Source: a virus. Taken from it: a stretch of 38,981 nt of DNA. Both the position numbers and the translations under genes were made by a program. Of the stretch, positions 28,534 to 35,747 are shown piece after piece; the first letter of the stretch is position 1, and each line of letters starts with the position of its first letter. Where the stretch lies: IMG/VR virus record IMGVR_UViG_3300044858_003252, positions 1-38,981 of that record. One strand, written 5' to 3'. The notes beneath the pieces are model-generated. The model did not search any database, was not told the DNA's origin, and was given only the letters and a program-made list of their open reading frames with translations.

Positions 28534-29759
28534 GTACCACAATACAACGGCGAGAGCGGGCCATGCGAACATCGCAACCCACCAGCAGCACGCCCGCCTC
28601 GCCTTCCAAACCAAAGCGAGCGAGGGCCATCATTCCACAGAAACCCACTCGTTGCGTGCCCTCCTCGCTCGAATCAACGTGCGGCGCGACCATTGATCTG
28701 TTGAACGCCATTCCCCAAGTGTCGCCCGCACGCGAACAAACTGCCAGCAATGACCATTCGAGTCCTGTTGCCCTCCCTGTGAGTGTCATTGCTGGCACGA
28801 ATAACAATGCTGGTGTTGGCCATCTATGCCGTGAATGCCACTCCTCGTGTGCCAACACCAGCACAAACAATGTCCGGCAAGGCCATCTTTGTTCTGCAAC
28901 CCAACCCGAAGATGCCGAGCCGGACACAAACGAAGGGGCGAGCGGCCATCGTGCCACTGCACACCAATCGCCAAATGCCGCCGCCCCAGCGAATCACGAA
29001 GGACCGCAATGTTCTACTGAAACCCAATCAGCGTGCTCGGCCTTCGTCGAACCATACTCGCGCCTCCGCTTCGTTCTCCGCCAGTTGCTTGGTATCGAGA
29101 GTTCGCTAGGCGCGTTTGCTCGCCTCATGCTCGCTCGCGGTGGCAAGCCGGAGGACGTGAAAGAGCGGGCGGCGAAGTTGATTGCCGACATTCGCAAGGG
29201 TCGGGAATCAGACGAACCCACCCACATCGTTGCGATGGTTGCGGCGATGGATGCCGATTTCGAGCCTGCGCGCGAGGCGTTGGCTAGCCGACGCAAGGAC
29301 CTAGAGAAGCAGTTGCAGGCGTTGGCCAAGACGCTGCCGGTGTGGGCGTGGGTCGAGGGCGTGGACGGGCTGGGCGCGCTGTCACTGGCGAAGATCGTTG
29401 CCGAGTGCGGCGACCTGAACCAGTACGCGAACCCGGCAAAGTTGTGGAAGCGGATGGGGCTTGCGGTGATGGGTTCGCGTCGGCAAGGCAACCCGGAATC
29501 GAAGACCGCAGAGGAGTGGATTTCGCACGGCTATTCCCCCCGCAGGCGTGCGATTGTCTGGAACATCGGCGAGTGCATCGTCAAGAACGGCAAGGAATAC
29601 CGCACGCTCTTCGACGAACGCAAGAAGTTGGAACTTGCCAAACTCAACGTGCCGGAAGGGACGCCCAACGCGCACGCCAACAACCGGGCAAAGCGGTGGG
29701 TGACGAAGCGGTTGATGAAAGACCTTTGGGTCCAGTGGCGGAAGTGTGAATCGGTCTGA
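28530..29759 (+). CDS. Tas-like Nop-domain protein (TasA type), open frame including the array
   Basis: The frame encodes 409 residues. Residues 7-172 are translated from the hairpin array and look like low-complexity sequence. The rest is ordered: a helical region from about 185, a coiled coil (EPAREALASRRKDLEKQLQA, about 248-267) and a C-terminal domain from WVEGVDGLGALSLAKIVAE (about 273) to the end. That domain resembles the Nop/Transposase_20 fold of Nop56/58, IS110 and TIGR-associated proteins. No RuvC, DEDD or HNH nuclease motif is present. ATG 28530 has GGAGG and an ATGA overlap, but ATG 29127 or TTG 29085 would give a 210-225 residue protein without the array. Confidence 0.7.
   Translation: MSTTIQRRERAMRTSQPTSSTPASPSKPKRARAIIPQKPTRCVPSSLESTCGATIDLLNAIPQVSPAREQTASNDHSSPVALPVSVIAGTNNNAGVGHLCRECHSSCANTSTNNVRQGHLCSATQPEDAEPDTNEGASGHRATAHQSPNAAAPANHEGPQCSTETQSACSAFVEPYSRLRFVLRQLLGIESSLGAFARLMLARGGKPEDVKERAAKLIADIRKGRESDEPTHIVAMVAAMDADFEPAREALASRRKDLEKQLQALAKTLPVWAWVEGVDGLGALSLAKIVAECGDLNQYANPAKLWKRMGLAVMGSRRQGNPESKTAEEWISHGYSPRRRAIVWNIGECIVKNGKEYRTLFDERKKLELAKLNVPEGTPNAHANNRAKRWVTKRLMKDLWVQWRKCESV
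28537..29056 (+). repeat. TIGR-like tandem hairpin guide-RNA array (8 units)
   Basis: Eight units have arms at 28549-28561/28592-28603, 28617-28627/28658-28671, 28678-28690/28721-28732, 28742-28754/28785-28797, 28808-28820/28851-28863, 28871-28883/28914-28926, 28935-28946/28977-28987 and 28996-29006/29038-29047. Arms differ in sequence between units but remain complementary; units 4 and 5 have 13 perfect pairs. Loops are 30 nt (31 in unit 8), begin CAT (CAA in unit 8), then carry 9 variable bases, a GNAACCCA-like block (offset 13-20) and 9-11 variable bases. Linkers of 6-13 nt are A-rich (CAAACAA, CGAACAAAC). Variable 9-10-base blocks between short conserved blocks, next to a Nop-domain gene, fit a TIGR array. 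Confidence 0.8.
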
Positions 29760-29768
29760 CTTACCTCG

Positions 29769-29790
29769 CCAGTCCCGGGAACGGGGCTGG
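29769..29790 (+). other. GNRA-capped intergenic hairpin
   Basis: CCAGTCCCG and CGGGGCTGG form a 9-bp stem closed by GGAA. It is followed by TGGGTTTAGGAG, which contains the ribosome binding site of the ATPase gene. It could separate expression of the Tas-like gene from the recombination genes. Confidence 0.5.
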
Positions 29791-29810
29791 TGGGTTTAGG
29801 AGTAAACACG

Positions 29811-30686
29811 ATGGCATTGAAAGCAAAGAAACCCACAGCAACCGAAAAGCGGCTCAAACTCTTCATGTACGGTCCCCCTGGCGTCGGCAAGACAACTGCG
29901 GCCTTGCAGTTTCCTCGCCCGTACTTCATCGACACCGAACGCGGTGCGGAAAACGATCAGTACGTAGACCTGCTGAACAAGAGCGGCGGCGCGTACCTGT
30001 TCACCACCAGCCCCGACGAACTGATTGCCGAAGTGAAGGCACTCATTAGCGAGAAGCACGAATACCGCACGCTGGTCATCGACCCCTTGACGGTCATCTA
30101 CAACGACCTGCTTGACAAGGGCATCCAGATCGAAGGCAGCGACGAGTACGCGCGGCACAAGAAGCACGCGGATCGGCCCGTCAAGCACCTTTGCAGCCTG
30201 CTTCTTCGCTTGGACATGAACGTAGTGATTACGTCGCACGCTAAAGACAAGTGGGTGCGAACCAAGGACGCGAAGGGCAAGGACACTGTTGCCCAAGACG
30301 GCATCACCTTTGACTGCTACGGCAAACTCGACTACCTGTTTGACTTGGTGGTGGAGTTGAGCAAGCGCGGCAAGGACCGGGTTGGCACAGTGCGAAAGAC
30401 CAGGCTTTCGGCGTTCCTTGACGGCGAGGTGTTCCCGTGGTCATACGACGCCATCGCGGACAAGTACGGGCGGTCTGTGCTGGAGCGCGACGCTATCGCG
30501 GTCACGCTGGCAACACCCGAACAGGTCGCCCAACTGCGTGGCCTGCTGGCCGACCGGAAGAACGGCGCGGAAATGGAAGACAAGTGGTTGGAGAAGGCAG
30601 ACGCAAACGACCTGTCTGAACTTACGTCTGAGCAGGCAGAGAAGGCGATTGGTTTCCTCATGGGACAAAACAAGGAGCAAGCGTGA
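29811..30686 (+). CDS. Sak4-like AAA ATPase (recombination)
   Basis: A 291-residue phage nucleotide-binding protein of the AAA_24/Sak4 type, RecA-related ATPases that promote single-strand annealing. Walker A GPPGVGKTT lies at about residues 22-30, a Walker B-like TLVIDPLT near 87-94, and a sensor segment NVVITSHAK near 140. The C-terminal part is helical and acidic. AGGAG is 9 bp upstream of the ATG. The next gene is an SSB-like protein, the usual partner. Confidence 0.85.
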   Translation: MALKAKKPTATEKRLKLFMYGPPGVGKTTAALQFPRPYFIDTERGAENDQYVDLLNKSGGAYLFTTSPDELIAEVKALISEKHEYRTLVIDPLTVIYNDLLDKGIQIEGSDEYARHKKHADRPVKHLCSLLLRLDMNVVITSHAKDKWVRTKDAKGKDTVAQDGITFDCYGKLDYLFDLVVELSKRGKDRVGTVRKTRLSAFLDGEVFPWSYDAIADKYGRSVLERDAIAVTLATPEQVAQLRGLLADRKNGAEMEDKWLEKADANDLSELTSEQAEKAIGFLMGQNKEQA

Positions 30687-31177
30687 AGTACAACCCGAAA
30701 GATGCAACGATGTGCCTGCCCGAAGGCACGTACCCGGCGACTCTGGAAGCCGTGGTTGACACCACACAAGACGGCTCGCAACTGGTGTCGAAGAAGGGCG
30801 AGCCTATGGAATACTGGGTGTTCCGGGCCTACTCCGACAAGGGCGAGCGGGTCTTGCGTCAGTACGTCACGGCGGGAATGGCCGCTTGGAAGTACAAGCA
30901 ACTCGCGAAGGCCATCGACCAAGCCGCAGTCAACCAGTTTGAAGCGGGCGAGTTTGACCCGGCCAAGTACGTCGGCACCAACTTCCAACTGCAACTGGGC
31001 GTCGAGGAACGCGAGGGCTACGGCGAACAAAACAACATTGCTTCGGTGTTGAAGTCGGAATTGACGGCGACACCAACGGCCAAGCCCGCGAGCAAGTTTG
31101 CACAGCCCGGCAAGGAGTCGGGAGTGATGCGACCAGAGGACATTCCGTTTAGTCCTCGCGGCATCGACGGCTTCTAG
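30683..31177 (+). CDS. Single-stranded DNA-binding protein-like (DUF669 type)
   Basis: A 164-residue protein with an OB-like N-terminal region (LPEGTYPATLEAVVDTTQDGSQLVSKKGEPMEYWVFRAY) and a low-complexity linker. An acidic hydrophobic motif EDIPF lies near the C-terminus, similar to the SSB tip that recruits partners, although nine residues follow it. It starts with GTG, overlapping the ATPase stop, after AAGGAG. Together with the Sak4-like ATPase it forms a recombination pair. Confidence 0.75.
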   Translation: MKYNPKDATMCLPEGTYPATLEAVVDTTQDGSQLVSKKGEPMEYWVFRAYSDKGERVLRQYVTAGMAAWKYKQLAKAIDQAAVNQFEAGEFDPAKYVGTNFQLQLGVEEREGYGEQNNIASVLKSELTATPTAKPASKFAQPGKESGVMRPEDIPFSPRGIDGF

Positions 31178-31193
31178 GTGGTGGCGTGGTCCC

Positions 31194-31215
31194 CCCTCCG
31201 TGGAGACGCGGAGGG
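31194..31215 (+). promoter_or_regulatory. GAGA-capped hairpin holding a ribosome binding site
   Basis: CCCTCCGTG and CGCGGAGGG form a 9-bp stem with a GAGA tetraloop. The 3' arm contains GGAGGG, 6 bp before a TTG at 31222 that opens a short frame. Confidence 0.45.
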
Positions 31216-31221
31216 TGGGTA

Positions 31222-31434
31222 TTGCTGGAAAGCGAAAGGCTCCTTGAGTGCCGGATACGGGAGTACCGCGTCTCGCCAAAGCAGGTCGCGAATGACCTTC
31301 GCGGCGCGAGGCCCAGCACTTCACCCGTCGCGAAAGCGGCGGGTGGGGATTGGATTCGCGGCTTGGCCGCAGGAGGTTGGCGTTGGTTCTGCATTTCGAC
31401 CCATCTTGCGTCAAGGACTACGAGCGATTCCTAG
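31222..31434 (+). CDS. Possible short protein before helicase
   Basis: A 70-residue frame from TTG (LESERLLECRIREYRVSPKQVANDLRG at its start). The first half looks like a real helical protein, the second half runs over a hairpin and 52 bp into the helicase gene and looks less convincing. The ribosome binding site is buried in a hairpin. It may be a decayed or regulatory frame. Confidence 0.3.
   Translation: MLESERLLECRIREYRVSPKQVANDLRGARPSTSPVAKAAGGDWIRGLAAGGWRWFCISTHLASRTTSDS
31322..31345 (+). other. GAAA-capped hairpin before helicase
   Basis: CACCCGTCGC and GCGGCGGGTG form a 10-bp stem (one G-T pair) with a GAAA loop. It lies 38 bp before the helicase start and is the most perfect member of the GNRA hairpin family here. 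Confidence 0.5.
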
Positions 31435-32858
31435 CAGTCAAGCAACTGCCAAAGTATCGCATCGTCGGCACCTCAGCCGAGTTCCCTGACGAGTACGCGG
31501 CATCACTTGGGCTTGCCAAGGCCGAGAAGAAGGCCGAGAAAACTCGCCTGTCGTCGTTCCTTATGGACTACCAGCGGGACATCGCGGCAATGGCGATCAA
31601 GAAGCGGAAGTTTGCGGTGTTCGCAGACTGCGGCTTGGGCAAGACCCTGATTATGACCGAGTTTGCTAGGCACGCGGCGCGGCACACGAAGAAGCGGGTG
31701 CTGCTGCTGTCTCCGCTCATGGTCGTGTCTCAGACTGTTGCGGAGTGGGAACGGTGGTACGGCGACAAGGACATTCAGATCGTTGCCGCCGCCGAACTTC
31801 CCGAATGGCTGCGAACCGGCAAGGGCATTGCCATCACTAACTACGAGGCCATCACCGAAGACCTGCCTCAAAGCGAATTGGGCGGGCTGCTTCTGGATGA
31901 GTCGTCGATGCTCAAGTCGCACTATGGAGCGTGGGGAACGCGGCTCATTGAGATGGGGAAGGGAGTTGAATACAAACTCGCTCTCACTGGCACGCCAGCC
32001 CCAAACGACCGTATCGAGTACGCCAACCACGCAGTATTCCTAGACGCATTCCCAACCGTGAACAGTTTTCTGGCTCGCTTCTTCGTGAATCGCGGGCAGA
32101 CTAACGAGCGATGGGAGTTGAAGTCGCACGCTCTCAAGCCGTTCTACAAGGCCATGACCCACTGGTGCGTGTTCCTGACCAACCCGGCAACGTACGGATG
32201 GCGTGACAACTGCAACACCACTCCTCCGATCCACATCCACGTTGAAACCGTGCCAACCACGCAGGCTCAGCGTGAATACTTCATGGCGATGACTGGCGAT
32301 ATGTTTGTCAACGAAACCGGCGGCATCGCCAACCGAGGGAAGATTGCCAGGCTTGGCAAGGGGCACGTCGGGAAGGAACGCATCGAGAGCAACAAGACCG
32401 AGTACATCAAGCGGCTGGTTGAGTCTTGGCCCGACGAATCGACCATCGTTTGGTGCAAGTACAACAACGAACAGGATGACGTTTCTGCTGCGCTCGAGGG
32501 ATGCGGCAACATCACCGGAGAAACACCGCTCGAAGAACGGCTCAGGATCATCGACGCATTCAAGCGCAGAGAGATTCGCGTACTCGTGACCAAGCCCAAG
32601 ATTCTTGGGTTTGGCCTGAACCTTCAGGTAGCGACGAGGCAAGTGTTTGCTGGCCTGCAAGATTCATACGAAGAGTTTTACCAAGCCGTAAAGCGGTCCA
32701 ACCGAATCGGCTCAACCCGACCGCTCAATGTTCACATTCCTGTGACTGAGTTTGAAGCCCCCATGATTGAAACCGTCCTCGCTAAGGCAAAGCGAGTAGA
32801 CGCAGACACCCGCCAACAAGAGGAGATGTTCCGTGAGCAGTTTGCTAACAGGAAGTGA
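31383..32858 (+). CDS. SNF2/SF2-family helicase
   Basis: A 491-residue DEAD/DEAH-superfamily (SNF2-like) ATPase. Motifs in order: the QRDIA region, Walker A DCGLGKT (about 84-90), LLLSPLMVV, motif II LLLDESS (about 167-173), motif III LTGTPAPN (about 201-208), and C-terminal motifs KILGFGLNLQ and QAVKRSNRIGSTRP. The start is set by AGGAGG 6 bp before a TTG at 31383; the frame upstream (to 31350) has no ribosome binding site. It overlaps the methyltransferase gene, so they are probably co-translated. The likely role is DNA replication or remodelling. Confidence 0.88.
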   Translation: MVLHFDPSCVKDYERFLAVKQLPKYRIVGTSAEFPDEYAASLGLAKAEKKAEKTRLSSFLMDYQRDIAAMAIKKRKFAVFADCGLGKTLIMTEFARHAARHTKKRVLLLSPLMVVSQTVAEWERWYGDKDIQIVAAAELPEWLRTGKGIAITNYEAITEDLPQSELGGLLLDESSMLKSHYGAWGTRLIEMGKGVEYKLALTGTPAPNDRIEYANHAVFLDAFPTVNSFLARFFVNRGQTNERWELKSHALKPFYKAMTHWCVFLTNPATYGWRDNCNTTPPIHIHVETVPTTQAQREYFMAMTGDMFVNETGGIANRGKIARLGKGHVGKERIESNKTEYIKRLVESWPDESTIVWCKYNNEQDDVSAALEGCGNITGETPLEERLRIIDAFKRREIRVLVTKPKILGFGLNLQVATRQVFAGLQDSYEEFYQAVKRSNRIGSTRPLNVHIPVTEFEAPMIETVLAKAKRVDADTRQQEEMFREQFANRK

Positions 32859-33717
32859 GTTCCACATTCATCGGGGCGATTGCATCACCCACATGGCAAC
32901 GCTGCCTTCGGCGTGCGTAGACATGGCGGTGTTCTCTCCTCCGTTCCCCGCCCTCTACGCCTACACGTCTGAGGCATCGGACATCGGCAACAGCGAGAAC
33001 CTCAAGCACGAGGCCAAGCTGCATCTGTCTTTCTTCTATCGACAGATCGCCCGCATCCTCAAGCCGGGCCGCGCGATGGTGGTTCACGTCATGCAGATTC
33101 CACGTATGAAGCGTACGGGCGAAGTCGGGTTGTTTGACTTTCGCGGTCTCAACATTCGGCTGGGCGAACGCGCCGGGCTGGTGTTTGAATACGACTGGAT
33201 GGTTCGCAAGAACCCGCAAGCCCAAGCCATTCGGACTAAGAGCCGAGAGTTGCAGTTTGCGGGACTGGAAACTGATCGGGCAAAGCAGCGAGGTGCGCTT
33301 GGCGACTACCTCATCAAGTTTCGGGCACCAGGCAATAACGCCGTTGCCGTGGTTGGTGACGGTCAGGTTTCACGCAGTGACTGGATTGATTGGGCTGAGT
33401 GTTGCTGGATGGACATTCGGGAAACTGACACCCTGAACGTGTCCGAAGGCCGCAGCGAAGACGACGTGAAGCACATCTGCCCCTTGCAGTTGAGCGTGAT
33501 TGATCGCCTTGTGAGGCTCTACAGCAACCCCGATGAGGTCGTCTTTTCTCCGTTTGCCGGGATTGGGTCGGAGGGGTATCAGTCCCTTCTACGTGGTCGC
33601 CGGTTCTACGGGTGCGAATTGAAGGACGAGTACCACGCCGTAGCCATCAAGAACTGCGAGCGGGCAATTGCCAAGAGGCAGGAGTCGCAAGCGGATCTGT
33701 TTGCGATGACTAAGTAA
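32833..33717 (+). CDS. DNA methyltransferase, beta-class (SPPF motif)
   Basis: A 294-residue SAM-dependent amino-methyltransferase. The catalytic motif FSPPFPALYAY lies at about residues 33-43, before the SAM-binding SPFAGIGSEGYQSLLRGRRFYGCEL at about 236-260, the beta-class order. SPPF suggests N4-cytosine or N6-adenine methylation; specificity cannot be read from sequence. It starts with GTG after AGGAG within the helicase end. It may protect phage DNA from host restriction. Confidence 0.87.
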   Translation: MSSLLTGSEFHIHRGDCITHMATLPSACVDMAVFSPPFPALYAYTSEASDIGNSENLKHEAKLHLSFFYRQIARILKPGRAMVVHVMQIPRMKRTGEVGLFDFRGLNIRLGERAGLVFEYDWMVRKNPQAQAIRTKSRELQFAGLETDRAKQRGALGDYLIKFRAPGNNAVAVVGDGQVSRSDWIDWAECCWMDIRETDTLNVSEGRSEDDVKHICPLQLSVIDRLVRLYSNPDEVVFSPFAGIGSEGYQSLLRGRRFYGCELKDEYHAVAIKNCERAIAKRQESQADLFAMTK

Positions 33718-33771
33718 TCTGAAAGCAACTGAAAGGCTTTGGGATGTTTACAGGTCGCAGGAGCAAGGCCA

Positions 33772-33876
33772 ATGGAACGCGAAGATGATCGGTTTGAGAT
33801 GTGGGCGTGCGTTGTCGTGGGCGTTGTGTTTTTCGCCGTGCTTGTGTGGGTCTTTTCTGGCGAACGGCATTGGTAG
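33772..33876 (+). CDS. 34-residue membrane microprotein
   Basis: A short frame with a charged start (MEREDDRFEMW) and one transmembrane segment (ACVVVGVVFFAVLVWVF). AGGAG lies 8 bp upstream of the ATG. The gap between methyltransferase and replication protein is otherwise empty. The role is unknown; holin-like or host-membrane functions are possible. Confidence 0.5.
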   Translation: MEREDDRFEMWACVVVGVVFFAVLVWVFSGERHW

Positions 33877-33900
33877 TTTGGATGGTCGCAGGGACGCGAT

Positions 33901-34641
33901 ATGGCTGAATGGATCAAGTGCAACCAGGGTCTTTACCGCGAGACGGTCATCATGGCCCAAGCACGCGCACTGAACTTAGACACCCGCGCCGTCGCGTACG
34001 CATGGCTAGAGGTGTGGATGTGGGCGCGAGAACGGACAGCAACCGGACTTGTCCGGAATGCCACGCCAGCCGACATCGACGCGGTTTCGGGCATCGACGG
34101 CTTCTCTAAAAACGCCGCCCACTGGATCAAGTTTGACGACAGCGGAGCGAGGTTTTACCGCTGGGAAAAGCACAATTCCAACGGCGCGAGGGAGCGGGCA
34201 ACGGCCCAGAAACGCAAGGCAAACCAGCGGTCGAAAGAGGTCACGGAAATGTCACGGTCGAGCGTGACAAAAACGGTACCAGAGCAGAGCAGAGCAGAGC
34301 AGAGCAGATTAGAAGAAGACATAAAGCAAGGCAAGGCAGGCTCCGCCCCGCCTGTTGTGCTGGATGGGGACAGGCTCCGCCTTGCTTTGCTGGAGGCCGG
34401 GGTGCCAGAGGGGGAGGTCTGGGGGCTAATGACGCACGAGAAGGCGTCTAATGCCAACCTGAGCCACGCCGCAGCCAGGATGCACGAGGAGCGGAAGCGG
34501 GGCAAGGTCATCAAACACCCGGTCAAGTACGCGATGAGGGTTGCGTGGGGTGAACCCAACACGCGGGAGAAGTGGGCGGGCAAGGCCAAGGGGCAATTCG
34601 ACGCGGCCAGGCTGAAACTGGCGAACGGAGGTGCAGCATGA
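33901..34641 (+). CDS. Phage replication protein (O-like/DnaD-like)
   Basis: A 246-residue protein. The N-terminal region follows the common pattern of phage initiator or primosomal proteins: MAEWIKCNQGLYRETVIMAQARAL, AYAWLEVWMWARERT, FYRWEKHNSNGARERATAQKRKANQRS. A central linker contains the pentanucleotide repeat at 34281, and the C-terminal domain (LALLEAGVPEGEVWGLMTHE) is helical. The gene precedes a DnaA domain IV protein, supporting a replication role. Confidence 0.7.
   Translation: MAEWIKCNQGLYRETVIMAQARALNLDTRAVAYAWLEVWMWARERTATGLVRNATPADIDAVSGIDGFSKNAAHWIKFDDSGARFYRWEKHNSNGARERATAQKRKANQRSKEVTEMSRSSVTKTVPEQSRAEQSRLEEDIKQGKAGSAPPVVLDGDRLRLALLEAGVPEGEVWGLMTHEKASNANLSHAAARMHEERKRGKVIKHPVKYAMRVAWGEPNTREKWAGKAKGQFDAARLKLANGGAA
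34281..34305 (+). repeat. Pentanucleotide repeat (AGAGC)5
   Basis: Five tandem AGAGC units encode EQSRAEQSR in the linker of the replication protein. Since the unit is not a multiple of three, slippage would shift the frame. Confidence 0.7.
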
Positions 34642-35093
34642 AGAAAGACGTACCGGCGATGTTGTGTTCGGTGTTCATCGACCGCTTGGAAGGCGACGGG
34701 ACTTGGGACGGGATGCCCAAGCGCGAGAAGGAACTTCACGTACAGGCGTTCAAGGACGCACACGAGGCGGTCTTTGGCCGGGCCGGAGCGCATGTGGTCG
34801 AGGCGGCTAAGGCCATGTGCGAGGCAATTGGGATCGCGCACGAGATTGTCACTGGTCCCGGTAGAAGCGTCGGACAGATCAGGGCGAGGCGCGTGTTGTC
34901 TTATGCACTGCGAGAGTTTCTGCCAGCAACGCCATCGTTTCCTGAGATTGCCAGTGCAACCGGCAGAACTAACCACTCTTCTGTCATCAACAGTTGGCAG
35001 GCGGCACGGGTGATGGTGGCTGAGCAAGACCCGGTGTTTATGGCGATGCTGGAGAAGTGCAAGCAAGCCGTTCAGGTCGAGGTGGCAGCATGA
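34638..35093 (+). CDS. DnaA domain IV-like protein
   Basis: A 151-residue protein whose C-terminal half (about residues 72-135) matches the DNA-binding domain IV of DnaA: RSVGQIRARRVLSYALREFL, then PSFPEIASATGRTNHSSVINS, corresponding to the GGRDHTTVLHA signature. The N-terminal half is helical without an AAA+ domain. It probably binds DnaA-box-like sites at the phage origin or regulates host initiation. It starts at an ATGA overlap with the replication protein. Confidence 0.75.
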   Translation: MKKDVPAMLCSVFIDRLEGDGTWDGMPKREKELHVQAFKDAHEAVFGRAGAHVVEAAKAMCEAIGIAHEIVTGPGRSVGQIRARRVLSYALREFLPATPSFPEIASATGRTNHSSVINSWQAARVMVAEQDPVFMAMLEKCKQAVQVEVAA

Positions 35094-35341
35094 GCGGCAT
35101 GGCGACCCTAGTACGCAGACACCAACGAGTAAGCAAGCGGCTGATCGAACTCATGCCGACCGAATGGCAAGAGATTGCCAGGATCAGAACGCGATGGACG
35201 GCGGTAACGGGCGAGATTGCGGAGCCTGTCGAGTTTGCGCGGGTGCTGCGATGGATGGAGCGGAAGGGTCTGGTTGAAAGCACGAACAGGAAGCCAATGG
35301 AAACCGAAGGCGTCCTCTGGCGGCGAAAGGAGCGTGCCTAA
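35090..35341 (+). CDS. Small winged-helix-like protein
   Basis: An 83-residue protein with LIELMPTEWQEIARIRTRW, GEIAEPVEFARVLRWMERKGLVES and a final strand GVLWRRKER, resembling a winged helix. It is coupled to its neighbours by ATGA and TAATG overlaps. It is possibly a regulator. Confidence 0.65.
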   Translation: MSGMATLVRRHQRVSKRLIELMPTEWQEIARIRTRWTAVTGEIAEPVEFARVLRWMERKGLVESTNRKPMETEGVLWRRKERA

Positions 35342-35517
35342 TGCCACCCAAGAAACGCGGCACCGACACGGTTGGAATTGACGGCGTTGTTCACGCGAAC
35401 CTGACGCCGAGGCGGGCGAGGGGGCTGGTGTTGAAGGCGTTGATTAGTGATGCGAAGGCAATCTGGTGGGACCGGACGAAGCCTGCGAAGAAGTCGAAGC
35501 GGAAGGAGCGTGCGTGA
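35341..35517 (+). CDS. Short basic protein
   Basis: A 58-residue basic protein (PPKKRGTDT at the start, KPAKKSKRKERA at the end) with a central helix ARGLVLKALISDAKAIWW. It overlaps the previous stop as TAATG and the next gene's start by one base. The tight coupling supports a real gene; DNA or RNA binding is plausible from charge. Confidence 0.65.
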   Translation: MPPKKRGTDTVGIDGVVHANLTPRRARGLVLKALISDAKAIWWDRTKPAKKSKRKERA

Positions 35518-35747
35518 TGCAGACAGAAACCAACACCCGCCCCAACCAATCCGCCCTCGTCCTTGCGTACATGCAGCGCGGTCAACGCATCGACGCGATG
35601 AAGGCGTTGAGCATGTTCCGGTGCTTCCGGCTCGCCGCTCGCATCGGCGAACTTCGCGAGGCTGGGCACGACATCAAGACGGAGATGGTTGACAACCACA
35701 ACGGCGGTAGGCACGCAGAGTATTACTTGGAAAGCGAGGCACCGTGA
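35517..35747 (+). CDS. Helix-turn-helix protein (HTH_39-like)
   Basis: A 76-residue protein with the phage HTH pattern RIDAMKALSMFRCFRLAARIGELREAGHDIKTEMV and a closing HAEYYL strand. Proteins of this type are common in phage early operons as small regulators. It starts next to the preceding stop, after GGAAGGAG. Confidence 0.75.
   Translation: MQTETNTRPNQSALVLAYMQRGQRIDAMKALSMFRCFRLAARIGELREAGHDIKTEMVDNHNGGRHAEYYLESEAP

Noticed and set aside
28549-29047. CRISPR array
   Set aside because: There are no identical direct repeats; conservation is in structure and short blocks, and no cas genes are present.
28530-29759. IS110-family transposase
   Set aside because: Only the C-terminal Transposase_20/Nop-like part is present; the N-terminal DEDD RuvC-like catalytic domain and element ends are missing.
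31178-31489. 103-residue frame upstream of helicase
   Set aside because: It runs through two strong hairpins and over the helicase start, with unlikely composition.
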